64,000 nucleotides of DNA, from NCBI GenBank assembly GCA_001660395.1, contig LXWE01000006.1:1-64000 (forward strand), in the 5' to 3' direction. A program made the translations under genes and the position numbers. The notes below the pieces were generated by a model. That model saw only the letters and a program-made list of their open reading frames with translations, was not told the DNA's origin and searched no databases. Below are positions 25,012 through 34,374 of the stretch, one piece after another (positions within the stretch are counted from its first letter, which is position 1; each line of letters opens with the position of its first letter). Origin of the DNA: Alteromonadaceae bacterium XY-R5 (GTDB taxonomy: Bacteria > Pseudomonadota > Gammaproteobacteria > Enterobacterales > Alteromonadaceae).

Positions 25012-27463
25012 GCAGGATGCCTTATGTTTACCATGGGAAATTCAAATAAAGACCAATACATCAGGTCTTGTCAGTGCATGTGTTTTTCTGGAAAGACACA
25101 GAGTGCATGCAATTTCTCAAATTGATTACGAATACGATTGTGACGCTATTGAACTTCTGGATTATCAAATTAATTCAAGATGGCACGACGGCTCCATCCG
25201 CTCGATAAAAATACTCATCCACGCCAAACAAGCATTGAGTTCGACCTGCCTTAAAATTGGCTACTCGATCAGCTGCGACAAAGAAGAAGTGACACTAGCC
25301 AATACCAATAAGATTGGTATATCAAGGATAAATTTCCCCGGTTTCCTCAGATTATTTCAAACGAAAGAGATTTTCCACGAAGTAGATATCGAGAGAAACG
25401 CGCTCTCTTACGGAAAATTTCCGGCAGCTTCTAGTGAATATTTAGGTTTATCCTACAAGACGAACATAACTAATTTTCCGTCTTATACATCATTGGAAGT
25501 AAATTTACACAACCCAAGCCCTGCCGTTCACACCAATGGAAAATGGGATTTAGGCGATCCTGCATCTGCCTTATTTCGTAGTTGCAGCCTAAATCTGAAG
25601 TTAGGAAATGTAACAGGGATCGAGTATCAGCTAACCCCTGACGGCGAGGTTAAACATAGCCATTCGCTGTCTATCGCGCAAATTCACAGTGGCGGTGAAA
25701 ACTATCAAAGTCCGGTGCATGTGAATAACGATAATAAGGTTGAATTTGGTAGCATCAACAGTGAAGCTGAAACCCAGCATTTGGCTCAACCGGGTGAACG
25801 CTTTAGTCCAACCCTAAAAATCGCCACCGATGAAGGCTCTTTGGTGCTGGCTTTCCCTTATTTTTGGCAGAAGTTTCCGTCCCAGATTGAAGTTATCGAT
25901 GACGAATTGAGAATAGGTTTATTTCCAGATCTTAATGGCGTGATGCACGAACTGCAGCCGGGTGAAAAGTCTACCCAGACTCTTTGGTTTTCCGCTGACG
26001 CAGAGCTGGACGATCTTACCTGGGTGCATCAACCGCAGGCCCCTGCTCTGCCGATTGAGTGGTTTAAACAAACCGAGGCCCTGGCCTGGTTAACACCAAA
26101 CGTAAATCCAAGTCCGCTGCGTGCGCTAACCGATACTGGCTTAACCGGACCAAACAACTTCTTTGAAAAACGTGAACAGCTGGACGAATACGGCTGGCGA
26201 AATTTCGGCGACCTGTATGCCGATCATGAAACCGCGGAGTTTCAGGGTGAAGGGATATTCGTCTCCCACTACAACAACCAGTACGACCCAATTGCGGGTT
26301 TTATCAATAAATTCCTCAGTACCGGCGATGCTCGCTGGTTTACTCTCGCTGATGATTTAGCCAAGCATGTATGCGATATCGATATTTATCACACTGAATT
26401 AGATAAACCCGAATACAACGGCGGTTTGTTCTGGCATACGGACCACTATCTGCAAGCCTATACCAGTAGTCATCGTGCTTATTCTCAGTTTCAGGCCTCC
26501 GGTGCATATCAGGATCACGCCGGTGGTGGTGGCCCGGGCGGCCAGCATTGCTATACCACTGGGCTGTTATGGCATTACTGGCTAACGGGGCATCAGGCCA
26601 GCAAAGAGGCGGTACTCACCCTCACCAACTGGATCAGCCATTTTTACGAAGGCAGCAACACCAATTTGTCCCTGCTGCTGTCGCTGAAAAACCGGCATAC
26701 GCCAGGACTGAAGAATCCATTCAGTGGCCAGTATCCGCTCGATCGTGGCACAGGGCATTACGTAACGGCCTTACTTGATAGCTATGAGCTGACCATGGAG
26801 TCTGACTATTTGCAGCGGGCATACCATGTGCTGTCGAATACCGTGCATCCGGGAGAAGATCTTTCCCTGCGCCAGCTGGAAAATGTCGAAGCCTGTTGGT
26901 TCTACACAGTATTTTTACAGTCGGTATATCGTTTCTTGCATATCAAAGAGCGAGAGCAGCAGCTGGATAATGACTTCTACTATGCCCGCGACTGCCTGCT
27001 GCATTTTGCCGACTGGATGGTAGATCACGAAGCTCCTTATCTGGATAAACCTGAGATCCTCGAATATCCCAACCATACCTGGGCCGCGCAGGATATTCGC
27101 AAGGCTAACGTATTGTTTGCAGCATATTATTATTGCCCAGACAATCAGCTCAAGTACCGTGAAAAGGCCGAGTTTTTCGTGCAGTATGTTTACCGAACCC
27201 TGAAAGATTCCGCAACCCTGCATTACACCCGCATTCAGGCGATCCTGATGCAAAATCATGGTCCGGATGAATATTTCAGCGCCAAAGCTGGCCAATACAG
27301 GTTTGCTCCCCGTAAAGCCTATACTGCCCCGGTAGCGCTTCCTCTTTGGAAGGGCTATCTGAAAGAACAAAGTAAACGCCTGCTCACCCTTAATCCGGCG
27401 AACGAATGGCGTTGGCTCAAGCATCGCCTACCCAAAAAAGTTGCTGGAGCCAGCCATGACTAA
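25004..27463 (+). CDS. RIFT-barrel / alpha-toroid protein (PcRGLX/YetA-like), possible polysaccharide lyase or hydrolase
   Basis: An 819-residue protein without a signal peptide. The N-terminus (about 10-90) resembles a RIFT barrel, with the WHDGSIRSIKIL segment. A beta-sandwich region follows. From about residue 350 the sequence (GWRNFGDLYADHE, SHYNNQYDP, GLFWHTDHYLQA) resembles an alpha/alpha toroid like that of exo-rhamnogalacturonan lyase-type proteins. It lies inside a biosynthetic operon, overlapping both neighbours by eight bases, so it could trim or edit the polymer. Absence of a signal peptide is odd for such a role. The first third of the gene is AT-rich and the remainder clearly GC-richer. 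Family call is moderate and activity is inferred. Confidence 0.55.
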   Translation: MPEQDALCLPWEIQIKTNTSGLVSACVFLERHRVHAISQIDYEYDCDAIELLDYQINSRWHDGSIRSIKILIHAKQALSSTCLKIGYSISCDKEEVTLANTNKIGISRINFPGFLRLFQTKEIFHEVDIERNALSYGKFPAASSEYLGLSYKTNITNFPSYTSLEVNLHNPSPAVHTNGKWDLGDPASALFRSCSLNLKLGNVTGIEYQLTPDGEVKHSHSLSIAQIHSGGENYQSPVHVNNDNKVEFGSINSEAETQHLAQPGERFSPTLKIATDEGSLVLAFPYFWQKFPSQIEVIDDELRIGLFPDLNGVMHELQPGEKSTQTLWFSADAELDDLTWVHQPQAPALPIEWFKQTEALAWLTPNVNPSPLRALTDTGLTGPNNFFEKREQLDEYGWRNFGDLYADHETAEFQGEGIFVSHYNNQYDPIAGFINKFLSTGDARWFTLADDLAKHVCDIDIYHTELDKPEYNGGLFWHTDHYLQAYTSSHRAYSQFQASGAYQDHAGGGGPGGQHCYTTGLLWHYWLTGHQASKEAVLTLTNWISHFYEGSNTNLSLLLSLKNRHTPGLKNPFSGQYPLDRGTGHYVTALLDSYELTMESDYLQRAYHVLSNTVHPGEDLSLRQLENVEACWFYTVFLQSVYRFLHIKEREQQLDNDFYYARDCLLHFADWMVDHEAPYLDKPEILEYPNHTWAAQDIRKANVLFAAYYYCPDNQLKYREKAEFFVQYVYRTLKDSATLHYTRIQAILMQNHGPDEYFSAKAGQYRFAPRKAYTAPVALPLWKGYLKEQSKRLLTLNPANEWRWLKHRLPKKVAGASHD

Positions 27464-28448
27464 TGCTGCCAATCCCTTACTCGCGGATGCCAGGGTTTCT
27501 TTTGTACTGCCCCATAAAGGCAGATCCGAAATGTTGCTGGAAACCATCGCGTCGATTCAGGCGCAGCAAACTCAGGCCTACCCTGCAGCGTTGACGTTTG
27601 AAATTTTGGTGGTGAGTCAGTCTCCGGATGTGAAAGAAGCACTTGAGCCTTTAGCTGAGAATATTCGCTTATTTTTGCGTCCAGCCGCCGAGACCATTTC
27701 GGCATTGCGTAACTATGGTGTTTCGCAGGCTCAGGGCAACTTTATTGCCTATCTGGATGCAGATGTGGCGCTTTCGAGCAATTGGCTTTGCGCCATGCTG
27801 GCGGAGTTACAGCAAGGCAGCTGTGTGATTGCCAGCGCCGTGCAAACTTGTGCCGACGACGCACCAGTGCTGGAAAAAATTCGCACCTGGTTATCGAATG
27901 CCGAGACAGATTGCGATGTGGAATTTCTGCCAGGTCGAAACCTTTTGATGCGTAAACAGGATGTCGCATTACTGGGCGGCTTTCCTGAGCATTTAGTCAC
28001 GTGTGAAGATTACTATTTTACTCAGCGAGCCGCCCAATTAGGCAGCTTACGCTACAGCAGCAAAGCCACTTATGTGCATATTGGCGAAGATAAAGCCCTG
28101 CTCCCCATGTTTAAGAAAGAAATCTGGCGCGGTCAGTCGAATTTACAGTCCATCAAAGGCCGACATATTCCCCTGCGCGAGTGGCCAAGTTTCTTTGTAC
28201 CTGTGGTGATGATGGCGTTGTTTTTGATGGCACTGGTCAATCTTTCTCTTGGTAACTTCACCATTGCATTAACGGCCTTGTTGTTCGCCATAACACCGCT
28301 GGCAGCTTACAGTTTACGCCTGTATAAAATTACTCAATACAGCATTCCCCTAAAGGAAATATTGTATTTTTATGGCCTCTATTTTCCGGCCCGGGCCATT
28401 GGCACCTTGTCTGGTTTGGTCAAAACCCTTTCGATAAGTATGAAGTGA
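27456..28448 (+). CDS. Glycosyltransferase family 2 with C-terminal membrane segments
   Basis: A ~330-residue GT-A glycosyltransferase. The N-terminus VSFVLPHKGRSEMLLETIAS and the metal-binding YLDADVALS (DxD) are typical. CEDYYFTQRA corresponds to the acceptor-side ED motif. Two or more hydrophobic helices follow residue ~250 and would hold it at the inner membrane. The ATG at 27456 is preferred over the TTG at 27441 because GGAG lies six bases before it. It overlaps the preceding stop by eight bases. It adds one sugar to the lipid-linked repeat unit; donor and linkage cannot be told. Confidence 0.85.
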   Translation: MTNAANPLLADARVSFVLPHKGRSEMLLETIASIQAQQTQAYPAALTFEILVVSQSPDVKEALEPLAENIRLFLRPAAETISALRNYGVSQAQGNFIAYLDADVALSSNWLCAMLAELQQGSCVIASAVQTCADDAPVLEKIRTWLSNAETDCDVEFLPGRNLLMRKQDVALLGGFPEHLVTCEDYYFTQRAAQLGSLRYSSKATYVHIGEDKALLPMFKKEIWRGQSNLQSIKGRHIPLREWPSFFVPVVMMALFLMALVNLSLGNFTIALTALLFAITPLAAYSLRLYKITQYSIPLKEILYFYGLYFPARAIGTLSGLVKTLSISMK

Positions 28449-28454
28449 AGCCCT

Positions 28455-29591
28455 ATGAATTGTGCCCGCTCTGCAACTATTAACGTTTTACAGTTCATCT
28501 GCCCGACCGGATTTTACGGCGCTGAGCGCTGGATTTTAGCCCTGGCCCGACATTTAGATCCACAGCAGGTCCGCTGCGATTTAGTCACCACTAACGAACC
28601 TGAATTGGGCGAACTGGAAATCACTCGTCAGTATCGCAAGCTGGGGTTAGAGGCCTTTGAAGTGCCCATGAGTCACAAGTTTGATTTAGGCGCAGTTAAT
28701 CGTCTGGTGGCCCTGATCAAAGAACGCAATATTCATGTGATCCATACTCATGGTTACAAGTCCGATATTTTAGGTGTTCTGGCTGCGCGAAAAGCCGGGA
28801 TCCCCTGTATCGTCACCCCCCACGGCTTCGAAAACGCCAAAGACATTAAACTACGTATGTTTATCTGGCTTGGGTGTCAGGCTATGAAATGGGCGGATAA
28901 AGTCGTGCCCCTGTCGCACCAGTTGATGGAAGACGTGGCCAGAATTGGCGTGAAAAAAGATAAAGTTCTGTATATTCAAAACGGTGTCGACCTCTCCGAA
29001 GTGGAAGCCGCTAAGGCTGAGTATGATGCAGCACCTCCGGCCTATCAGGAACAGCGCATTGGCTTTATCGGCCAGATGATCAGCCGCAAAAATATCTACG
29101 ATATTCTCGACACGTTTGAGGCATTGCAGGCCACACACCCAAACACCCGCTTAGTCTTACTCGGCGATGGCGATGAACGCCAGGCTCTTGAGGAATACAC
29201 GGCCAGGCTCGCCAGCAAAGATAAGATTGAATTTCTTGGCTTTCGCGACGACCGCCTGGCCCTGCTGTGCAGCTTTGACCTGTTTGTGATGACCTCCACT
29301 CTGGAAGGTATCCCCCGCTGCCTGATGGAAGCCTGTGCCGCCAAGGTGCCCGTTGCCGCCTACGATATTGCCGGTATCGACCAGCTGATTACCCATCAGC
29401 AATCGGGCTTGTTAGCCCAATTAGGTGATAAAGAGACCTTGCTAAGTTACTGGAAGCAGCTACTGGATGATAAGGTTCTGGCAGAAAAAGTGGCTGATGC
29501 CGCCCATACCTTTGTGTATGATAACTATTCGGGCCAACGAATGGCCCAGGAATACACCCAATTATTTGCAGAAGTTGTAAGGATTAACTGA
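28455..29591 (+). CDS. Glycosyltransferase family 4 (GT-B)
   Basis: A 378-residue retaining GT-B glycosyltransferase. The N-terminal half has the acceptor-side segment FICPTGFYGAERWIL and VIHTHGYKSD. The C-terminal half has the donor-side motif TLEGIPRCLMEACAAKVPV with the E-x7-E pair. The stop and the next start overlap in TGATG. It is one of several GT4 enzymes in the locus and would extend the repeat unit in the cytoplasm. Donor sugar unknown. Confidence 0.88.
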   Translation: MNCARSATINVLQFICPTGFYGAERWILALARHLDPQQVRCDLVTTNEPELGELEITRQYRKLGLEAFEVPMSHKFDLGAVNRLVALIKERNIHVIHTHGYKSDILGVLAARKAGIPCIVTPHGFENAKDIKLRMFIWLGCQAMKWADKVVPLSHQLMEDVARIGVKKDKVLYIQNGVDLSEVEAAKAEYDAAPPAYQEQRIGFIGQMISRKNIYDILDTFEALQATHPNTRLVLLGDGDERQALEEYTARLASKDKIEFLGFRDDRLALLCSFDLFVMTSTLEGIPRCLMEACAAKVPVAAYDIAGIDQLITHQQSGLLAQLGDKETLLSYWKQLLDDKVLAEKVADAAHTFVYDNYSGQRMAQEYTQLFAEVVRIN

Positions 29592-30589
29592 TGGCAAAGC
29601 GTGACGGACAATCGCCTTTACTTTTTGTCCTGTCCATAGACACGGAAGAAGAATGGGACTGGCGTGGGCCATTTCCTGATGAAGTTGGGAATGTTGCCAA
29701 TGTCGAGCAAATCCCGGCCTTCCAGCAATTGTGTGAACAGCTGGGTATTCGTCCTACCTATCTGGTGGATTACGCCGTTGCTGATGATGCTGACTGTGTT
29801 GCCATCTTACGTGACCCGCTCGCGCGCCAGGCCTGTGAAATTGGTGCCCATCTTCACCCCTGGGTAAACCCGCCCTTCTACGGTAAAACCGGCGAAGCCG
29901 AATCCCATGTCATTAACCTGCCCCTTGAGCAGGTTGAAGCTAAACTGGATGCACTAGTTAAAAAGCTTACCTTTGAATTTGGCCAGTCACCCAAGTCGTT
30001 TCGAACCGGACGTTGGGGCATCAATGGTGATGTACTCAAATTGCTGGCAAATAAAGGTTTTACAGTCGATTCGAGTGTCTATCCTTTTTACGAGAATGAA
30101 TTTTTTAGCTGCCACGGGGCGCCAGAATTACCTTACTGGCCTGACTATACAGCTCCCCTCACTTCCGGCAGCCAGCGCGACATATTTGAATTACCCGTCA
30201 CCGCAGGTTTCAGCCGCGGCGACTTTCAAACCTCAAACAAGGTGCATCAGTTTTTGGCCCAGCCGGCCCTGAGCTGGCTGCACCCGGTGGGGCTGGCGTG
30301 GCATACCCATATCCTGCGCAAAATTTACTTAAGCCCTGAACTGGATACCGCTGCGGATATGCTGACATTATGCAGCCAGGCGATTGCCAAAGGCCACCCA
30401 GTGCTGCATATGTACTTGCACAGCTCCAGTTTGATCGACAATACCAATAGCCTGGTAGGTAACTTAAGTGCCTATCGCCACATTACTGAGTCTATTCGTG
30501 AAGTGGTGACCAAACTTCAGCAGAGCCACGATCTGACCTTCTGTACCTTATCGGAAGCCTGTTCCCTGCTTCAATCCAGGAAAGCCTGA
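29591..30589 (+). CDS. NodB-type polysaccharide deacetylase-like protein
   Basis: A 332-residue protein with the NodB-fold metal site: Asp17 in SIDTEEEWDW and two histidines in GAHLHPW (residues 87 and 89), then FRTGRWGINGDVLKLLA as the next conserved block. No signal peptide is visible, so it would act on cytoplasmic intermediates or be non-classical. It differs from the XrtA-linked deacetylase at 62425, which belongs to another branch. The gene is joined to its neighbours by TGATG overlap upstream and a one-base gap downstream. It probably removes N- or O-acetyl groups from sugar intermediates. Confidence 0.8.
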   Translation: MAKRDGQSPLLFVLSIDTEEEWDWRGPFPDEVGNVANVEQIPAFQQLCEQLGIRPTYLVDYAVADDADCVAILRDPLARQACEIGAHLHPWVNPPFYGKTGEAESHVINLPLEQVEAKLDALVKKLTFEFGQSPKSFRTGRWGINGDVLKLLANKGFTVDSSVYPFYENEFFSCHGAPELPYWPDYTAPLTSGSQRDIFELPVTAGFSRGDFQTSNKVHQFLAQPALSWLHPVGLAWHTHILRKIYLSPELDTAADMLTLCSQAIAKGHPVLHMYLHSSSLIDNTNSLVGNLSAYRHITESIREVVTKLQQSHDLTFCTLSEACSLLQSRKA

Positions 30590-30590
30590 A

Positions 30591-31643
30591 ATGAGTTTAG
30601 TAGTACGGGCATTTCAGCCAAACGATAAATCCCTTTGGGATAATTATGTTAATCAGCACCCTGCTGCCAGCGCTTATCATTTGAGCGCCTGGTGTCAGGC
30701 AGTAGAATCAGCCTACGGGCATAAAAACGCCAGCCTAATAGCCGTTGACGGCGACAAGGTTGTTGGCATACTCCCCAGAATTTTAATGACGCGCCCTTTT
30801 GCGCCAGCGCAGTACTGCTCGCTGCCGTTTTGTGATTTAGGCTCAGCCCTTTGCGATAATCAAACTATCCAGCAAACGTTGCTCACAACAGCACAAAATG
30901 ACCTACAACAGGGTCATTGGGATTATCGTGCCCAGGGTGAAAAGCTGGATGACACGGATGGCTTAAGTGATGAACAACGCGCCACCAGCAAAGTCAGCAT
31001 GTTGCTGTCATTACCGGAATCCGCCGACCTACTGCTGAATGGTTTCAAATCCAAGTTACGCAGCCAGATTCGCAAGGCCGAAAAAAATGGCCTGACCACT
31101 GTCATCGGCCGTGATACCAAATTAGTGCGCGATTTCTATCAGGTCTTTGCCATTAATATGCGTAAACTGGGCAGTCCGGTGCATAGCCTGCGCTGGTTTG
31201 AAGCGGTAATAGCCTGTTATCAGCAACATGCCTGTATCTGTGTTGTCTATTCTGACACCACCCCCATTGGCGCAGGTCTGGTACTCCACGCAGGCAAAAA
31301 AATCTCCATCCCCTGGGCGTCGACATTAGCCGAATACAATCGCCTGGCACCGAACATGTTGCTGTACTGGACCTTACTCGCTTATGCCTGTGATCAGGGC
31401 ATGCAGTTATTTGATTTCGGCCGTTCCACCCCAGGGGAAGGTACCTTTAAATTCAAGCAACAATGGGGCGCAGAAGCCTGGTTATTAGACTGGCAAAGTT
31501 TTAACAAGCATGGAAAAATACCTCAAGCCAAGGGCGTTTCCACTGGAAAGGTCCGGGTGCTGGTAGAGAATATCTGGTCTAAGTTACCCATGTCTGTTAC
31601 CACTGCCCTAGGCCCCAAAATTCGCAAGCACATCAGTTTATAG
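30591..31643 (+). CDS. FemAB family XrtA/PEP-CTERM system-associated protein
   Basis: A 350-residue FemAB/GNAT-like protein of the branch tied to exosortase A loci. Supporting segments are the N-terminal PAASAYHLSAWCQAVESAYG, LPFCDLGSA, the central LRSQIRKAEKNGL and the late DFGRSTPGEGTFKFKQQWGA. FemAB enzymes transfer amino acids from aminoacyl-tRNA; the XrtA branch probably attaches an aminoacyl or acyl group to an exopolysaccharide precursor. It directly precedes the amidotransferase gene, the usual order in such loci. The substrate is not known. Confidence 0.88.
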   Translation: MSLVVRAFQPNDKSLWDNYVNQHPAASAYHLSAWCQAVESAYGHKNASLIAVDGDKVVGILPRILMTRPFAPAQYCSLPFCDLGSALCDNQTIQQTLLTTAQNDLQQGHWDYRAQGEKLDDTDGLSDEQRATSKVSMLLSLPESADLLLNGFKSKLRSQIRKAEKNGLTTVIGRDTKLVRDFYQVFAINMRKLGSPVHSLRWFEAVIACYQQHACICVVYSDTTPIGAGLVLHAGKKISIPWASTLAEYNRLAPNMLLYWTLLAYACDQGMQLFDFGRSTPGEGTFKFKQQWGAEAWLLDWQSFNKHGKIPQAKGVSTGKVRVLVENIWSKLPMSVTTALGPKIRKHISL

Positions 31644-31661
31644 CAGGGAAGTTTCAGATCT

Positions 31662-33563
31662 ATGTGTGGTATCGCAGGTTTTACCCAATTTCATCAGCAC
31701 ATCGGTGATCAAACCACCCTGGAAACCATGGAACAGGCGATTTTTCATCGCGGTCCGGATGCAGGGAATCACTATCTCGATGACAATGTCGGGCTGGCCC
31801 ACCGCCGCCTGAGTATTATCGATTTATCCGCCGCCGGCACCCAGCCGATGCATTCCCACGATGGTGATTATGTCATTGTCTTTAATGGTGAAATCTATAA
31901 TTACCAGGGGTTGCGTGAAGCGCTGGTAGCGGAAGGTTATCCGTTTCAGAACCAGACAGATACCGAAGTGATCCTGGCGCTATACCACAAGTATCAGGAA
32001 AAAATGCTGCCCATGCTGAACGGCATGTTTGCCTTTGCCCTGTGGGATAAAAAAGCGAAAAAGCTGCTTATTGGTCGCGATCGAATGGGCAAAAAGCCCC
32101 TCTATTACTGCCCTAAGGGCGAGGATATTGTTTTTGCCTCTGAGCTTAAGGCGATTCTGACCTTACCGGATGTGCCCAAAGATATTCGTGCCGATGCCGT
32201 CTATGATTTCTTTGCCTATCAGTATGTGCCCGATCCTAAAACCATCTTTACCCATATGCACAAATTGCCCCCAGGGCATTATATGTGGGTCGATGCCAAT
32301 GGCTATCAGGTGGAGCAATACTGGGATGTCTCGTTTGCAAAACAGCATCAGGCCACCGAAAAACAACTTGGCGATCAACTCTATCAATTACTCGATCACT
32401 GTACCCGTCAGCGCATGGTCAGTGATGTGCCGTTAGGTGCCTTTTTAAGTGGCGGCGTCGATTCCAGCGGTGTGGTGGCGATGATGGCCAAAGCCTCACC
32501 CACGCCGGTTAAAACCTGTTCTATAGGTTTTGATGAAAAGGCCTTTAACGAAACCGAATTCGCCCAGGCTGTCGCAGATAAATACCAGACCGAGCATCAT
32601 GAATTTATGGTGCATGCAAACGTGGCAGACAATCTGGAAAAGATAGTCGCTTATTTTGACGAGCCCTTTGCCGACCCTTCACTGGTGCCTACCTATTTCG
32701 TTTCACAACTGGCCCGTCAGCAGGTGACGGTGGCTATCGCCGGCGATGGCGGTGATGAAGTCTTTGCCGGCTATGAGAAATACAGCATAGATGCGACCGA
32801 AAACAAACTGCGCAACCTGTTCCCTGCGGTTGTGCGCAAGCAGGTCTTTCCACCGCTGGCGCGTGTATTAGGAAAATTCAGCAATACTCTGTGTAAAAAA
32901 GGCCGCTCTTTGCTGACCAGTCTGTCCGTCGATCCTGCCATGGGCTTTTACATGTCGAATGCACAGATGGACGATGCCACCTGGCAGGCACTGGCGAAAC
33001 CTGAATTAAAGCAGGCACTGGGGGATTATCACCCAAGCAAGATCACCTTAGATGCCTATGCCCGCGCCGATGGCCCCGATCACTTAAGCAAAATCCTGTA
33101 TACCGACATGAAGACTTATCTGCCCGGTGGGATCTTGGTAAAAGTAGATCGTATGAGCATGGCTAACTCACTGGAAGTGCGTGCGCCGATTCTGGATTAT
33201 CAGGTCGTCGAGTTTGCCGCTGGCCTGCCATCAGAGCTGAAGTTTCATCAGGGAGAGAAAAAGTATCTGCTCAAAGAGACCTTCAAGCCACTATTGCCTG
33301 ATGACATTTTGTATCGCAAAAAAATGGGCTTTTCCGTGCCACTGGCCAGCTGGTTTAGAAAAGAAATTCACGATCTCGCTGCTAAGTATTTATTAGCCTC
33401 AGACAGTGGTTTGCATCAGTACTTTAACCCGGAAGCCATTCGCACTATCTGGCAGCAGCATCAAAGTGGCAGCCATGATCACGGCGCGATTTTGTGGAGC
33501 ATGCTGATGTTCGAACTATGGTGGCAGCATTACATCGCGCCATCGGCAAAGGTGGAAGGCTAA
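31662..33563 (+). CDS. Asparagine synthase-like amidotransferase, exosortase A system-associated
   Basis: A 633-residue class II amidotransferase. The nucleophile Cys2 (MCGIAGF) begins the glutaminase domain, with HRGPDAG and FNGEIYNY following. The synthase domain has the PP-loop SGGVDSSG at about residues 263-270 and AGDGGDEVFAGY. It would use glutamine and ATP to amidate a carboxylate, here probably a uronic acid or aminoacyl group of the polysaccharide rather than aspartate. It is nested between FemAB and a sulfotransferase with short spacing. Homologs in this location form a recognised XrtA-linked branch (amidotransferase 1). Confidence 0.88.
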   Translation: MCGIAGFTQFHQHIGDQTTLETMEQAIFHRGPDAGNHYLDDNVGLAHRRLSIIDLSAAGTQPMHSHDGDYVIVFNGEIYNYQGLREALVAEGYPFQNQTDTEVILALYHKYQEKMLPMLNGMFAFALWDKKAKKLLIGRDRMGKKPLYYCPKGEDIVFASELKAILTLPDVPKDIRADAVYDFFAYQYVPDPKTIFTHMHKLPPGHYMWVDANGYQVEQYWDVSFAKQHQATEKQLGDQLYQLLDHCTRQRMVSDVPLGAFLSGGVDSSGVVAMMAKASPTPVKTCSIGFDEKAFNETEFAQAVADKYQTEHHEFMVHANVADNLEKIVAYFDEPFADPSLVPTYFVSQLARQQVTVAIAGDGGDEVFAGYEKYSIDATENKLRNLFPAVVRKQVFPPLARVLGKFSNTLCKKGRSLLTSLSVDPAMGFYMSNAQMDDATWQALAKPELKQALGDYHPSKITLDAYARADGPDHLSKILYTDMKTYLPGGILVKVDRMSMANSLEVRAPILDYQVVEFAAGLPSELKFHQGEKKYLLKETFKPLLPDDILYRKKMGFSVPLASWFRKEIHDLAAKYLLASDSGLHQYFNPEAIRTIWQQHQSGSHDHGAILWSMLMFELWWQHYIAPSAKVEG

Positions 33564-33564
33564 T

Positions 33565-34374
33565 ATGCAACAGCCCATCTTTGTCCTGAGCCCGCTAAAT
33601 CGTAGCGGCACCAATTATTTAGCCCGTTTACTGGTTGAAGCCGGCGACTTCGCGATCCCTGACGGTATCAATGAAGACTACCTGTGTGTTTACTCGGATC
33701 ACCTGCGTAGCTATGCGCAAAAAACCCTGCCGCACTGGAGTAAACCTTATCGGGATCCCAGCCATCCCATGCAAGGCCAGTTAATGCAGGGCTTTGGTCA
33801 GGTACTGTTAAATGTGCTGAATACCAATACCCCCACAGGCAAACGGCCGATGCTGAAATGTCCGCGTTCCGACAATGCCAGCAATCTGTTTAGCTTATTT
33901 CCGGATGCTAAAGTGATTATCTGCATTCGCGATGGTCGCGATACTGTCGAATCCTTCGTGCGCAGCTTTCCGCGTTTTAATTTTAAGGCGGCTACGCGCT
34001 TATGGATTGAAGGCTGTCAGGCGCTACAGGCCCTGCAACAAGAAGCCGAGAAAGCAGGTAAGCAACACCAGTTATTATTCGTGAATTATGAAGCCGTACA
34101 TCAGCAGGATCCGCAAACCCTGGCTAAACTGACCCGCTTCTGCCAGTTACCCGAACAGGCACTGTCACCAGAGGTTGTGGCCAGCCTGCCTATCTTTGGT
34201 TCGTCGACAGATCGCGGTAATAGCCAGGGACTAACCTGGGATCCGATCCAAAAAACCAGTCAGTTTCAGCCGGTCGGCCGCTGGAAACAATGGCCCTGGT
34301 ACAAACGCTGGTTATTCAAGCAAATGGCGGCGGATACCATGGGCGCGATGGGGTACAAGCTGCATGAAGGCTGA
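33565..34374 (+). CDS. Sulfotransferase family protein (1 of 5)
   Basis: A 269-residue cytoplasmic enzyme with the 5'-phosphosulfate loop FVLSPLNRSGTNYLARLL at the N-terminus and the 3'-phosphate site VIICIRDGRDTVESFVRS near residue 115. It should transfer sulfate from PAPS to a sugar hydroxyl, giving a negatively charged polymer typical of marine exopolysaccharides. It starts one base after the amidotransferase stop, with GGAAGG upstream, and overlaps the next glycosyltransferase by 11 bases. Confidence 0.82.
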   Translation: MQQPIFVLSPLNRSGTNYLARLLVEAGDFAIPDGINEDYLCVYSDHLRSYAQKTLPHWSKPYRDPSHPMQGQLMQGFGQVLLNVLNTNTPTGKRPMLKCPRSDNASNLFSLFPDAKVIICIRDGRDTVESFVRSFPRFNFKAATRLWIEGCQALQALQQEAEKAGKQHQLLFVNYEAVHQQDPQTLAKLTRFCQLPEQALSPEVVASLPIFGSSTDRGNSQGLTWDPIQKTSQFQPVGRWKQWPWYKRWLFKQMAADTMGAMGYKLHEG

